A model generated the notes under the pieces. The model made no database searches and was not told the DNA's origin. It saw only the letters and a list, made by a program, of their open reading frames with translations. The position numbers were made by a program, and so were the translations under genes. A stretch of 64,000 nucleotides of DNA from Paenibacillus sp. PAMC 26794 (lineage in GTDB: Bacteria > Bacillota > Bacilli > Paenibacillales > Paenibacillaceae), in assembly GCF_000316035.1 (NCBI RefSeq), contig NZ_ANHX01000041.1, forward strand, positions 106,657 through 170,656, written 5' to 3'. Within the stretch, counting starts at the first letter, position 1. Each line of letters starts with the position of its first letter. Positions 47,341 through 57,068 of the stretch are shown piece after piece.

Positions 47341-48657
47341 TTAAACCACCTTCACTTTCATATATACTTTTTCAACGGAATCCACAGGTTGGACCTGAAT
47401 CTCGATCAGAATACTATCGGTTTCATTGCCCGGAGCAACAGTGATATCTGTTTTGGAATCAAAATTTTGAATTGCCCCAATATCCTGAAGCTGCTTCAGG
47501 TAGGTAACACATTGGGAACGGAACAGGCTGCGCCCATCTTCGTTGTTGTTCACTTTGCCGATATAGTAGGATTCGAAAATCCGTTTCATATCGTTAGCGA
47601 TGCCATCGAGTACACGCACCACACGGTTTTTGGCAAAATGACGTGCCTTATCCGGTGTTACGGAACGGAATGTATTCACATCCTGCTCTACCACTGCGCG
47701 GTTGCTGCTAGCCGTAAACACAAACTCGCCATTACGCAATGCTGCTTCTGTCTCGGTATGTGTCAGTCGTCCGTTCACATCCACGGCATCGTCATACGCA
47801 CGGAACGTCAGGGATTCATTCAGGTTAGCACCCGCTGTTGCACCGGCAGTCCATGCTACTGTTTGTTTCGGCGTAAGGACGGTGCCATCTGCGAGCACAA
47901 CACCATTTTTGACACTGATGATACCTTCATGATCTGCAGCCGGATAATCGGACAGAACGAGTTGCACTTTCTTGCCCTCGGTATCACGCAAGCGCTTGAT
48001 GTAGGCTGTGTAGACTGACTTGAGTGTGGCATCGTCTGAAATCAGACCGACCGTGTTAAAATCCAGTACTTCCAGCTTGGTCAGGAAATCGGCATGTTCC
48101 TGGTTGGTTGCTGTACCATCCAATCCACCTGTTAGTGGAAGTGACGCTGTAGCTGTGAGTGCACCTTCACCAGTAAATGTGACGTATGTGTTGGATCCCA
48201 GAGCTTCGATGGTGGACGCGGTTTGTTTGTCCACTTCTTTACCCGCAAGCAAAGTGAAGACATCCAATTGTTCCGGTTCGTTGATATTCGCGGAGATTAC
48301 AACTGCCAGGTCATTACCACGCACACCACCGTGTTGGGCTGTGACTGTCAGTTTATCCAAGGTTGCCTTGGCTTTGGTACCTGCATTTAGTCGATACAGA
48401 AGCAATGTTTGTGCACGTTTCAAAGCTTCACGAATCAACAACAGTTGCGGTGCTGTCCAGTCATAGCCCAACTTGGCTTGTACATCTTCACCTGCTTGTA
48501 CCGTCAGGATTGTGCCAGCTTGACCCCATGACAATGGAAGGGCCAATGCCACCGTTCCCCGCTCCCCTACCGTACCCGGCAATGAGCCCTCTGATGCAAA
48601 ATTCATATATACGCCGGGGCGTACCTTGTTTTGTGTCGTCCATGTTCCTCCAGCCAT
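47341..48657 (-). CDS. xkdK: Contractile tail sheath protein (XkdK), first tail set
   Basis: A 438-residue sheath. The start MAGGTWTTQNKVRPGVYMNF is the subtilisin-like sheath N-terminus with its PGVYxxF handshake motif. C-terminal marks include NRAVVEQDVNTFRSVTPDKA and FAKNRVVRVLDGIANDMKRI. It contracts to drive the tube through an envelope. The second set's sheath is 487 residues, so the two are clearly diverged. The start overlaps the previous stop by one base. Confidence 0.95.
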   Translation of the reverse strand: MAGGTWTTQNKVRPGVYMNFASEGSLPGTVGERGTVALALPLSWGQAGTILTVQAGEDVQAKLGYDWTAPQLLLIREALKRAQTLLLYRLNAGTKAKATLDKLTVTAQHGGVRGNDLAVVISANINEPEQLDVFTLLAGKEVDKQTASTIEALGSNTYVTFTGEGALTATASLPLTGGLDGTATNQEHADFLTKLEVLDFNTVGLISDDATLKSVYTAYIKRLRDTEGKKVQLVLSDYPAADHEGIISVKNGVVLADGTVLTPKQTVAWTAGATAGANLNESLTFRAYDDAVDVNGRLTHTETEAALRNGEFVFTASSNRAVVEQDVNTFRSVTPDKARHFAKNRVVRVLDGIANDMKRIFESYYIGKVNNNEDGRSLFRSQCVTYLKQLQDIGAIQNFDSKTDITVAPGNETDSILIEIQVQPVDSVEKVYMKVKVV

Positions 48658-48896
48658 TATTGTGCCTCCCCATTCATAAATTGTTGGATGTGTTGCTGTG
48701 CTTCTCGTAAGGTGTATGTTTCTTGTTCCAGCAGAACCGCTGCCAAAATATCTTTCTCGATCCGGCTGAACAGCCGGGCTTCGGCGAACTGTGCTTTGTT
48801 ATATCTGGTATCGTTATGCTGCTGTTCTACTTCATAGTTCTTTCGATCTGCTTCTTTCTTGGTGAACATCGCGAGCGCGCCTCCTATTCCTTTCAT
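48657..48896 (-). CDS. Small protein preceding the sheath gene, first set
   Basis: A 79-residue hydrophilic helical protein (FTKKEADRKNYEVEQQHNDT, then TYTLREAQQHIQQFMNGEAQ). A counterpart with the same C-terminal pattern (EETQERINQFMKAKVKG) precedes the sheath of the second set. AAGGAGG with perfect spacing marks the ATG at 48896. The family is unnamed to me; conserved position suggests a sheath- or terminator-associated factor. Confidence 0.75.
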   Translation of the reverse strand: MKGIGGALAMFTKKEADRKNYEVEQQHNDTRYNKAQFAEARLFSRIEKDILAAVLLEQETYTLREAQQHIQQFMNGEAQ

Positions 48897-48925
48897 GATG
48901 GTCCTCCTTAAATGGGTTCATCCTG

Positions 48926-49345
48926 CTATGTTGATTTCAAAGCAGTTGGTCGCTGCTCCAGCTGTTGCATTGTGTCGGAGGACTCCGACACTTTGGTGGT
49001 TCGCATCGTGTAATACACCCATAGTTTGGGTGTCTCTCCCCACGCTTTCCATCGCAGCTCCGTTGCTCGATAGGGCGTACCTTCCACTTCAATCGTCTCC
49101 AGTGCTTCAAAAAGCTTATCCGGTAAGTCTTCCGGAATGTTGCTCCCATCCAGCCACCCAATCTCGTAGATGTGAGATTGCACGAACCGATCACTCCGTT
49201 CACGAGTAAGTTTCGCAGCGAGTAGACGGTAGGTTAGACCTTGAGTGTCTGTGTTATCGGCTCCGGTGGCAGGATGGATGGGGATATTAGGGAGGTGATG
49301 TGACAGTGTTGCCGCGATGGAGTTGGTAAGTTGGGTTGTGGTCAT
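48926..49345 (-). CDS. Tail terminator-like protein (XkdJ position), first set
   Basis: A 139-residue protein, MTTTQLTNSIAATLSHHLPN at the start, with YRLLAAKLTRERSDRFVQSH and ELRWKAWGETPKLWVYYTM. Its size, beta-alpha pattern and place just before the sheath suit the phage tail terminator family (DUF6838-like) that caps the tail end and, in phages, joins the head. With no head genes here it may simply cap the particle. Assignment by context and pattern. Confidence 0.6.
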   Translation of the reverse strand: MTTTQLTNSIAATLSHHLPNIPIHPATGADNTDTQGLTYRLLAAKLTRERSDRFVQSHIYEIGWLDGSNIPEDLPDKLFEALETIEVEGTPYRATELRWKAWGETPKLWVYYTMRTTKVSESSDTMQQLEQRPTALKST

Positions 49346-49465
49346 GGTTCACCTCCTTTGGATAATTCCATTATTTCTAATGATAATAAAATGTTATCTT
49401 ATCATTTTATTTGAATTAAAACCTATTTTTAACAATTATTTACCTTATGATGATTTAAGTAATAC

Positions 49466-50812
49466 TTACAGAGGTGTGGCTAGTATCGTGTAATCAATCT
49501 TCTCTTGAGGAATATATCCATCGCCTGAAGATGATATTTTGAATTCAACATAATTTTCTCCGAAAACTAAAGTCTTAAATTCTGCACCTGTAGACATGTA
49601 GTAATTTCCAAAAGTAACATAGTCCCTAATACCAAGATTTTTTGTTGTATTATTCGTGTCAGATTGGCGAATTGCAACTAAAGGGCCAGAAGAGTATATC
49701 CAAGCTGTACTCTGGTTTTGCAGAGAATCATACCAGATTTGAGCATTGCGAGATGCGATTGGATGAAGTATAAACACCTGTGGTTTATATCCCGGGATGT
49801 CAATTCTCCCCTCCGCTGCGGACACTTTACCTGATATCAGTGAGAAGTCTGACTTTATTGCCTTTATCTTCGTAGCTAATTGCGCCCATGTATCAATTGT
49901 GGATGCACTTCCACCTTTGGCGTTAATGGCACCCACAATACCGTTCTTTGCATCAACGCCAGATTGCTTTACCGAGTCAATTCCCTCATACAATGCACGA
50001 GTATCCATTTCCACAGAGTAAGGCATATCCTTGCCAGCATCGTCCATTGTTTCACAGAATTTAATCCGAGCAAATCCATGAGTGCCGACAGGAACATTAT
50101 TAACAACTAATCTTAGGTATACTGCTGTTACGCCCGTTGGAATAGTAATAACTTGTGCCTTCCTGTGCCACCATCTTTGATTGTCAGCTACTAAACTGTT
50201 AATTGTCATATTGTCGGAAGCGTTTTTCACCTCAATCAGCACAGCAGAATTGTAATAAGTTTCAGCAGTGTGGAAGACAGCTTGTAACAAATACCTGCCT
50301 CCCGGCGAAACTCCGACAGGCTCATTATCAAGCACACCATAGTTTGTAGGAGACACAGATGAATTAACTGCAAAAAATGCTCCTACGGTTTGATTCTGGA
50401 ATCTTAGAAAGGTAGCCTGACCTGAATTCTTCCAGTAATCAAGGTTTAACATTCCAGATGAATTTTTTATTAAGTTGGAGCTGACTATTTCCGATGGTTT
50501 GCGAAAACTCGTGTCTGCATAATTCTTCGCATTCGTCTCAGCCGCAAGCCTCGCATCCCTCACCCCCTTCTCCGTCGCCGCCACCGTCTCGGACGTACCG
50601 TCCATCTTACTAGACAACTGCACCTTCCCCTTCTGCGTCAAAGACGCATCAGGAATATCCATCTGACTCACCGCTTCACGGAGCGTATCCAAATCCGCCT
50701 GCGTCGCAACTCCTGCATCAATCTTCTCAAAAATCCCATTAATACTCTCCCGGGTCACATTCTCGTTCCCCAAGGGAAGGGGTAACTTCAGTCTCTCTGT
50801 TTCTTGTGGCAT
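49466..50812 (-). CDS. Tail fibre protein, second tail set
   Basis: A 448-residue fibre. Residues 1-45 (LKLPLPLGNENVTRESINGI) attach to the baseplate, followed by the same repeat as in fibre 1 (DIPDASLTQKGKVQLSSKMD, then GTSETVAATEKGVRDARL). A beta-rich domain around residues 130-270 resembles carbohydrate-binding modules (GMLNLDYWKNSGQATFLRFQ). The C-terminal part is the likely receptor-binding tip. The ATG at 50812 overlaps the XkdU stop (TAATG) and has GGAGGT nine bases upstream. Confidence 0.83.
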   Translation of the reverse strand: MPQETERLKLPLPLGNENVTRESINGIFEKIDAGVATQADLDTLREAVSQMDIPDASLTQKGKVQLSSKMDGTSETVAATEKGVRDARLAAETNAKNYADTSFRKPSEIVSSNLIKNSSGMLNLDYWKNSGQATFLRFQNQTVGAFFAVNSSVSPTNYGVLDNEPVGVSPGGRYLLQAVFHTAETYYNSAVLIEVKNASDNMTINSLVADNQRWWHRKAQVITIPTGVTAVYLRLVVNNVPVGTHGFARIKFCETMDDAGKDMPYSVEMDTRALYEGIDSVKQSGVDAKNGIVGAINAKGGSASTIDTWAQLATKIKAIKSDFSLISGKVSAAEGRIDIPGYKPQVFILHPIASRNAQIWYDSLQNQSTAWIYSSGPLVAIRQSDTNNTTKNLGIRDYVTFGNYYMSTGAEFKTLVFGENYVEFKISSSGDGYIPQEKIDYTILATPL

Positions 50813-51402
50813 TACGCCCACACCTCCAGTTCATTCCACGTCAGGGACGCGGCATCCAGTTCATCCCACGTTTTTTGTCTCTTGTCCAGGTCATCCCAGA
50901 CCAGATAGCGATATTCATATTCCACGGCCATATGGGCCGGTTTCAACTCTTCAATCGCACGTTTGAGATCGTCGATATTGGGCGGGATGCCCATCGTATC
51001 CACAAAGCTCACCGTAAAACTCCACACTTCCGGCTGAAATGTTACATCCACTTTTCCCCCGGCATATGCCTCAGCCACATTCAGAACTTGTCTCCCCGAA
51101 AACTTTCCGGCACCACGCAGCTTCGATTCCACTACGGCACGCCTCTGTTCCACAGGTTTGAGACGATCTGTCTCAATGCCAAGCTCTTCTTCCCAGAAGT
51201 CCAGCCCCCACGTCGCTGTACGGACAAAAAACTGCTCCAATGTCTCATCCAGCGCCTGATACAGCAGATCCATCTCGATGCCTTTGGCCTGCATATCGGC
51301 CTGCATAACTCGTGAAGTCTCATAATACCTGGGCAAATACGAGAACAGCTCCCGCCCTTTCTCACTCGTCAGTCCAACATCTACAATAGAAGGAGCACTC
51401 AT
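50812..51402 (-). CDS. xkdU: YmfQ/XkdU-like baseplate protein, second tail set
   Basis: A 196-residue DUF2313-type protein with LFSYLPRYYETSRVMQADMQ, VEQRRAVVESKLRGAGKFSG, FVDTMGIPPNIDDLKRAIEE and LKPAHMAVEYEYRYLVWDDL. It ends with a TWDELDAASLTWNELEVW repeat tail. The ATG at 51402 follows GGGAGGGG. Unlike set 1, a 137 bp gap separates it from XkdT. Confidence 0.87.
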   Translation of the reverse strand: MSAPSIVDVGLTSEKGRELFSYLPRYYETSRVMQADMQAKGIEMDLLYQALDETLEQFFVRTATWGLDFWEEELGIETDRLKPVEQRRAVVESKLRGAGKFSGRQVLNVAEAYAGGKVDVTFQPEVWSFTVSFVDTMGIPPNIDDLKRAIEELKPAHMAVEYEYRYLVWDDLDKRQKTWDELDAASLTWNELEVWA

Positions 51403-51539
51403 GCCCTGTCCCCTCCCTTCCTTGCACATCAACATGGAGTTTCTCGCTCACCAGCTCCAACCCAGATCGGCGTACTTCTCCCAATCTTCCTTGGTCTCCG
51501 CACTCCAAAACTACTTCCTCGTCCACCATCTGCCCAACA

Positions 51540-52679
51540 CTACTCATGCACATCCACCGTCCCCAGAACCGCCACCTGACTCGCGGTTATCTCAATATTC
51601 TGGTCGCTCACACCGTTCACGGTAAGCTCCGAATAGTCGATAATGGGCGGAATGTCCAGCAGGATCGCAGCAATGCGAGTGTAACGAACGAGTGGATCGG
51701 CAAAAGCCAACTGTTTCAGATACGCTGTCACCCCGCGTTCGATCAATGCCCGTACATCAGCGAGTGTCGCATCACTTGCCAGCGTCAGCTTCACCTGAAT
51801 GTTCATCGGCACTTCCACGGCTGGCATCACGGACACCACTGGCCCCGCCGGTGCAACGCCTTCACCCTGTCCATCCTGCGTTGGATCTACGTACTTCTGC
51901 ACCGCCGCTACCAGATCGGTGCCCGCAGCGCGTTTGTCCGTGTCCAGCAGATACAATCCCACCGTACCTGGGCCTTGCCACAACGGGATAACCCGCGTTG
52001 CACCAACACCGGGCACTTCACTGGCCCATTGCACATATTGTGCTTTGTTGCCGCTTGTCCCTTGGTTGCGGACTTTGGCATAAAAACGTTCCAGCAATGC
52101 CATATCTGCCTCATTATCTGCACCGCCTTTGATCACCTCAACGTTCGTGACAGAAGTCACGCCACTTACAGGTGTAGACAGCACAGTTACGGTGTCCGCA
52201 GGCACATTGCTATCTTTTCCGGCAACAAGCGCACGCACGCCAACCACCCCGGAGCCCTCTGCATCCAGTTCCAAACGTCCCACCGTCTCATATTCGAGCG
52301 AAGCTTCAGCAGATACTTCATCCGCGAGCGTAGCCACAACCGTACCCGCAGGAATCACCTTGCCCGGCGTACCCACGAATCTAACCGAACCTTGTGCAAC
52401 TACCGCAGCTCGCCGTGTGATGCCGTGCTCTCCCGCCCGCAGATCCAGCTCTTCCGAACGAAAATTCGGATCACTGCTCGCAGCCGTACTTGCAAACCCC
52501 CGCCGTAGTAATTCCTGCGCCCACAACGCCGCCTCAGACAGCATAAACGCTACCGGAGCTTCCGCATCCCACAGGAACGAACCCTCCGATTTATCCAGAT
52601 CTGCAGGCAGACGATCCAGCATACGCTGCATAATCTTTTCCTCCGTCTGGTCCTCCAAATAACGCGGAATCTCAGCCAT
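51540..52679 (-). CDS. xkdT: Baseplate J-like wedge protein (XkdT), second tail set
   Basis: A 379-residue baseplate J protein. QRMLDRLPADLDKSEGSFLW at the N-terminus, LRAGEHGITRRAAVVAQGSV, YVDPTQDGQGEGVAPAGPVV and LAFADPLVRYTRIAAILLDI correspond segment by segment to the set-1 protein. Same wedge role. Four bases separate it from XkdS. Confidence 0.93.
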   Translation of the reverse strand: MAEIPRYLEDQTEEKIMQRMLDRLPADLDKSEGSFLWDAEAPVAFMLSEAALWAQELLRRGFASTAASSDPNFRSEELDLRAGEHGITRRAAVVAQGSVRFVGTPGKVIPAGTVVATLADEVSAEASLEYETVGRLELDAEGSGVVGVRALVAGKDSNVPADTVTVLSTPVSGVTSVTNVEVIKGGADNEADMALLERFYAKVRNQGTSGNKAQYVQWASEVPGVGATRVIPLWQGPGTVGLYLLDTDKRAAGTDLVAAVQKYVDPTQDGQGEGVAPAGPVVSVMPAVEVPMNIQVKLTLASDATLADVRALIERGVTAYLKQLAFADPLVRYTRIAAILLDIPPIIDYSELTVNGVSDQNIEITASQVAVLGTVDVHE

Positions 52680-52683
52680 CCCG

Positions 52684-53139
52684 TCAGATCACCTCACTTT
52701 CCAGAATAAACATCTCTTCCTGCACACTCGCCACCCGGCACGAGAACATGCACTGTTCCCGATTCCAATCAAACGTGAACTGGTCTACCGAATCCGTGCG
52801 TGGATCAGCCAGCAACGTCTCCGTCACCATCCGGGTAATCTCACTTTCCATCACACCCCGACTGTCACCCTGACCCACCAGTTCTTCCAGCTCCGAGCCA
52901 TAGTTCCGGGAGTAAATCACATGTCTATACCTTGGCGTTTTCACGGCCTTGATGCACCATTGCACCCAAGCTTCATGCCCACTCGCCGCAGCCACTTTGC
53001 CACTTGGGGTCAGCATAAAGTCCCCTGTATCATAGTCGAAACGCCAGCTCCGCCCAAAGCGCACCTCTTCCGAAGCCGCCCCCGTCAGATCCTCCTCATC
53101 TCCCCAGACCACACCCGTTTCCGGGAACAAACTAGGCAT
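52684..53139 (-). CDS. xkdS: DUF2634 baseplate protein (XkdS), second tail set
   Basis: A 151-residue XkdS/gp25-like protein with SWRFDYDTGDFMLTPSGKVA and KTPRYRHVIYSRNYGSELEE, the latter equivalent to the set-1 RRYEHLIYSSDYG motif. I prefer the ATG at 53139 over the GTG at 53145 because of the AAGGTGG spacing. It overlaps XkdR by eight bases. Confidence 0.87.
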   Translation of the reverse strand: MPSLFPETGVVWGDEEDLTGAASEEVRFGRSWRFDYDTGDFMLTPSGKVAAASGHEAWVQWCIKAVKTPRYRHVIYSRNYGSELEELVGQGDSRGVMESEITRMVTETLLADPRTDSVDQFTFDWNREQCMFSCRVASVQEEMFILESEVI

Positions 53140-53542
53140 GCGCACTCACCACCTTACACAGCACCACAATGTCGTTACCGCCATTCACCCGCATCGCCAG
53201 CACGCGATCTCCCGCTTTTAATCCTTTACCAAGAGACCACACCGCTTCTTCCACTTCCTGTTCTTGCAAAAGAAACCGTCCCGTGCCCGTCGTTCCGCCG
53301 TTTGCCACGTCAGATATACCGGAGATCGCGCCAACCGCCTCGCGCTCCGGCAGTCCAAGCGTGCCCGGCAGCTCGGCCACGAGATAGTCATGCACTTCGT
53401 GCTTGAAGTCGTCCAGCTTCACACCGGACGCCGTGATTGTACCCAGCACCGCACCCAGACCGCTAACGGCCTGACGGGAATGAGTGTTCATCGCCCCCCG
53501 CATCACATCGGCAAAATGCCCATAGGGATCTTCCTTATTCAA
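53132..53542 (-). CDS. xkdR: DUF2577-like protein (XkdR), second tail set
   Basis: A 136-residue protein in the XkdR position. Its C-terminus LKAGDRVLAMRVNGGNDIVV matches the set-1 OB-like ending (VGDHVLLLRVQGGDSFVV), but it has a longer, Gly-rich N-terminal part. It overlaps XkdQ by eight bases. Confidence 0.8.
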   Translation of the reverse strand: MNKEDPYGHFADVMRGAMNTHSRQAVSGLGAVLGTITASGVKLDDFKHEVHDYLVAELPGTLGLPEREAVGAISGISDVANGGTTGTGRFLLQEQEVEEAVWSLGKGLKAGDRVLAMRVNGGNDIVVLCKVVSAHA

Positions 53543-54521
53543 GGTAATACCTCCTTTTTACCAGTTCTACCGTACCCAGCTCCAGCGTCATCGTGCCCGG
53601 TCCAGCTGACAGATCACGGCTGACCGACATCACGATCAGCTTCAGTCCTTTTAACAACACTGCATCCCCGGCGCGAATCGTATTCGCATCCGGTGCGGAT
53701 ATCGTAAAGGTCTCCTGAATACCCGTCAGATGACTTTTCGCCAGTTTTTTCGCGGCAGTTGTCGATTTCACCTGATCGTCCTCTACCAGCTTTTGCAATG
53801 TGCCCAGTTCTTCCACACCATTCTGCTCAATCGCCAACACTTTGGAAGGAACTTCTTTACCACTGCCAGACTCCGACGCTGCCATCACTTTAACTTTGGT
53901 AACCGCCCCTTCGAGCGTACGCATCTGGGTCAGATCAATCAGTCGATCAAGTTCATACACCTTCGCATTACTTCCGACCTGGAAGAGCTGCAACCCACCG
54001 GGCGTCATCCGTGGATGGTACATGTCCCCGCCGGACTTGGCCGTTTCCTTCAGATCGGCAAACATCATCGAAAAGATCGTCTGTGACCGATACACCGCTT
54101 TGCCCAGCTTTGTCTTGGTTTCCGGCAGCGTAGCGTACGGAATCTTCCACTCTTTGGCGTAGGTTTTAAGTCGCTGTGTAGCCGTCTGATCCTTCGGCAA
54201 CAGGAACTCATCCTCCGATTTTTCCAGATAAATCATACGGTCGTAAACCGTGAGAGACAGCCGCTTGGTGCCGCTGTTCGAGCTTTCCACCTCCCAGATC
54301 ACTGCAGGATGCAGCAAGTGAACCATGGATTTTTCGCCAAAAGGAACCCCGCTAATCCGCACCGCCATACCCGGTGAGATCGAAGGCAGACCGGAAGACG
54401 CAGACACCGCCAGCCGGATGTTGGCCTGATAAGCAATCTGGTCGAGCGAGTCCTTCAGTGTAATCGTCTCCACCAGCTTGGTGATGTCATATTTGTCGTC
54501 GACAATGACCTTGTAGGTCAT
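53535..54521 (-). CDS. xkdQ: XkdQ-like baseplate hub protein, second tail set
   Basis: A 328-residue hub protein. ITLKDSLDQIAYQANIRLAV at the N-terminus, LSLTVYDRMIYLEKSEDEFL in the middle and TFTISAPDANTIRAGDAVLL near the end are typical of the XkdQ family. Its start overlaps the LysM protein stop by four bases. Confidence 0.88.
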   Translation of the reverse strand: MTYKVIVDDKYDITKLVETITLKDSLDQIAYQANIRLAVSASSGLPSISPGMAVRISGVPFGEKSMVHLLHPAVIWEVESSNSGTKRLSLTVYDRMIYLEKSEDEFLLPKDQTATQRLKTYAKEWKIPYATLPETKTKLGKAVYRSQTIFSMMFADLKETAKSGGDMYHPRMTPGGLQLFQVGSNAKVYELDRLIDLTQMRTLEGAVTKVKVMAASESGSGKEVPSKVLAIEQNGVEELGTLQKLVEDDQVKSTTAAKKLAKSHLTGIQETFTISAPDANTIRAGDAVLLKGLKLIVMSVSRDLSAGPGTMTLELGTVELVKRRYYLE

Positions 54522-55186
54522 GGCATCACCAGCTTTTGTCCGGGCTTGATCCGGTTTGGATCACTCCCGATGATCTTTGCGTTAAGCTTGTAGATCTCGT
54601 TCCATTTGGAACTGCTGCCCAGCTCCAGCTTTGCTATTTTGGACAGGGAGTCACCAGATTTGACAGTGTAGGTCTTGCTGGTTTTTTTCAAATCGGTACG
54701 AGAACCTGACTTGCTCCCGGATGCCGCAGAGCCCACCTTTTCCACCTTGGAATCCCGCCATGTGCGTAGGGTCAGGTCGAAATAAATATCCCCTGTCTCC
54801 CCCCCACGAAAGCTCGAATTAAGCGAAACAATAAAAACAGGCACGTTCACGCCCGTCTCTGAAATGATGAAACGCAGCGGCTTTTTCGATACCAGAAACG
54901 TGTTCAGGACATTCATCGCCACACGCGGATCAGGCAAATTTTCTTTGTACATGCAGTAGAAGGCATCATACTCTTTGGGAAAAAAAGAAGAGAAGGTGAT
55001 CTCCTTCACCTTCTCCCCCTGCGTAAAATCAAACTCGCCATGCTCCAGCATATTAATCGTTTCATACCCTTTGGACCTGGAAATACTCACCTCTTCCGGG
55101 TTCACCGGGAATTGAAATGAAGTGCCGCCATCCTTCAGCGTAAATGCCATTTTGTTAGGACCTACTTCATCTTTAAGTACAGACAT
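54518..55186 (-). CDS. xkdP: LysM-domain tail protein (XkdP), second tail set
   Basis: A 222-residue protein. The N-terminal region (FQFPVNPEEVSISRSKGYET) and the C-terminal LysM (TYTVKSGDSLSKIAKLELGS) mirror the set-1 XkdP. It joins tube and hub. Confidence 0.92.
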   Translation of the reverse strand: MSVLKDEVGPNKMAFTLKDGGTSFQFPVNPEEVSISRSKGYETINMLEHGEFDFTQGEKVKEITFSSFFPKEYDAFYCMYKENLPDPRVAMNVLNTFLVSKKPLRFIISETGVNVPVFIVSLNSSFRGGETGDIYFDLTLRTWRDSKVEKVGSAASGSKSGSRTDLKKTSKTYTVKSGDSLSKIAKLELGSSSKWNEIYKLNAKIIGSDPNRIKPGQKLVMP

Positions 55187-55206
55187 ATCTGCGGCCTCCT
55201 TTCTGC

Positions 55207-56880
55207 TTAGGCCATAATTGTTTTGCGATTTTGCATCGCGCGGCGGAACTCATCAGAGATACGTTGCCCCACCTGATGAGAAACTGCGTCATAATCAATA
55301 GCGTTCTCCCGAACGGTCACTTGTACCGTACCCGGTGCAATATTCACAGCAATCTGGTTCGTCGTTTCCGTTTTGAAATCCTTAAGGTAACCTGCCAGAC
55401 TGCTCATCTGTTCTTCGGAAATACGCACTGTGAGCGGCGAAGCTTTCTCATTGGGTTGACCCGCGTTATTCATTGCTACCGCTTGGGATTGCATCACACT
55501 TGTTCCCATAAGACCCGCAGCCGTCGGTGAACCAAATCGATTGTTCATGTAGGCTTCTGGACCGGTGATCGATAGAACTGCCGGCCTGTATGGAGGCGGC
55601 ATCTGAGGTGCTATCGGTGGAGGGGGTGGTGTCTGCGTTGCTACAGGTGTTGAGGGTGACGTTATGACCGCTGCGGCTGGGGCGGTCTGCTCTTCCTTTT
55701 TAGAACCGAAACCAAAAAAACCTGCAACCCCATTGAACAAATTCGTCGTTTTCTCCGCCACGTAACTCGCTCCCTCAGAAGCAAATTTTGCTACTTTTGA
55801 GATGTCTTCCGCGTTGTTTTTTAGGAATCCACCTACCTTGTCACCCAGCCAACCGCCTGCCTTTTCACCCAGCCAACCGCCTATTGAACCGCCCAGCATG
55901 TTCCCAACCACCGGAATTGGAATTACACTGCCAAGTACGGTACCAATAGCTGTTCCTACTGCATTACCAGCAACCGAACCCACCGCACGAGCACGATCCT
56001 CAGGTGGGGCGCTTGCAAGTTCTTTAATATTGTTATACATACGGAGTGGTGCGAACAATTTTCCCGCTCCTTTAACGAGGTTGCCACCAAGCTTGCTTAT
56101 GATGCCAGACCCACCACTGCCTCCTGCCCCACTTCCGCTTCCACCTCCACCAAAGAGACCTTTTACATCGCCCCACAATCCATCGAATCCACCGATCAAA
56201 TCGGACCCTGCGGACGAGAAATCATTCACAAACTTTGCCCCACGTTTTGTAACCTTGAACGCCTTTTTCAATTTATTCCCCGGTGTGGCAGGTGTTGTGA
56301 TTTCTTTCCATAGCTTCTTCCCACTATTTCTTGCATCAAAGACTTTCCCCACACCAGATGAGATTGATTTCCCACGATCAAACATACCTTTCATCTTCTG
56401 CAAAAAAGTTTTCGGTTTTTCCTCTTTTCCTCCTGCTGCAATATTAAGAGAATCCAGTTTGGCACTAAGCTTAAGAATTGATATCGTATTCGTATTTAAA
56501 GCATCCATCAGTGGCTGAGAATTTACATTAACGGATACTCCTGAGATTTGATGTCTGACTTTAAACTGTACTTTGGCTGTAGCGTGCAACAGCTTAGAAC
56601 GAATCTGTTTCATTTTCCCAATCAAACCATGGAGTACTGGAGTAGCTTGATCATTAAGACCAATCGTTGGTGTGATTCTCAATCGACTCAAGCGTACAGC
56701 GGTACTATAGATACTTTCCAGTCTGCGCCCAGTCATTCTCAGCTCATTGTTTACTTTGATCAGTCCCTGATAGCGAACCCGGTTTAATCGGTCAGTGGAT
56801 CGCTGGATTTGATCGAGGTAACGAAGTGTTGTCTTCATTTGTGTGTTGGATTTAGATAGACCTACAATCATTTCTGCCAT
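55207..56880 (-). CDS. xkdO: Tail tape-measure protein, second tail set (557 residues)
   Basis: A 557-residue tape measure. The N-terminus is basic and helical, the middle contains a Gly-rich hydrophobic block (SVAGNAVGTAIGTVLGSVIP, MLGGSIGGWLGEKAGGWLGD) and a Pro-rich segment (TQTPPPPPIAPQMPPPYRPA). The C-terminus (ENAIDYDAVSHQVGQRISDE) resembles tape-measure ends. It is 100 residues shorter than the set-1 protein and lacks clear similarity to it. Confidence 0.85.
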   Translation of the reverse strand: MAEMIVGLSKSNTQMKTTLRYLDQIQRSTDRLNRVRYQGLIKVNNELRMTGRRLESIYSTAVRLSRLRITPTIGLNDQATPVLHGLIGKMKQIRSKLLHATAKVQFKVRHQISGVSVNVNSQPLMDALNTNTISILKLSAKLDSLNIAAGGKEEKPKTFLQKMKGMFDRGKSISSGVGKVFDARNSGKKLWKEITTPATPGNKLKKAFKVTKRGAKFVNDFSSAGSDLIGGFDGLWGDVKGLFGGGGSGSGAGGSGGSGIISKLGGNLVKGAGKLFAPLRMYNNIKELASAPPEDRARAVGSVAGNAVGTAIGTVLGSVIPIPVVGNMLGGSIGGWLGEKAGGWLGDKVGGFLKNNAEDISKVAKFASEGASYVAEKTTNLFNGVAGFFGFGSKKEEQTAPAAAVITSPSTPVATQTPPPPPIAPQMPPPYRPAVLSITGPEAYMNNRFGSPTAAGLMGTSVMQSQAVAMNNAGQPNEKASPLTVRISEEQMSSLAGYLKDFKTETTNQIAVNIAPGTVQVTVRENAIDYDAVSHQVGQRISDEFRRAMQNRKTIMA

Positions 56881-56904
56881 TTTTTCACCTCCTACCCTAT
56901 ATCG

Positions 56905-57068
56905 TTATCGATTCATTTGCGAGGTTATCGCTGACATTTCCTCTTCCGAGAACGCAATTAACAACGAACGCTCCCCGCGTGGCAAAGACCAGAACTCTCC
57001 GGGCCGGAGATGATGACGCACCCACATGTGATACAGGAACGTGGTCATCCCGCCGGAGTGAATCAGTT
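56905..57068 (-). CDS. -1-frame extension of the second-set chaperone
   Basis: After the slippery A AAA AAC the -1 frame reads LIHSGGMTTFLYHMWVRHHL, then PGEFWSLPRGERSLLIAF, and ends at a TAA at 56905. It has no start codon or ribosome site of its own. The pattern (bulky aromatic, LP..ER..L..AF) matches the C-terminal domain of tail chaperone fusions such as lambda gpGT. The predicted fusion is close to 197 residues. Confidence 0.78.

Noticed and set aside
51362..51547. A 61-codon ORF between XkdT and XkdU of the second set
   Set aside because: It overlaps the XkdU start by 40 bases, has no counterpart in the first set and no recognisable motif.
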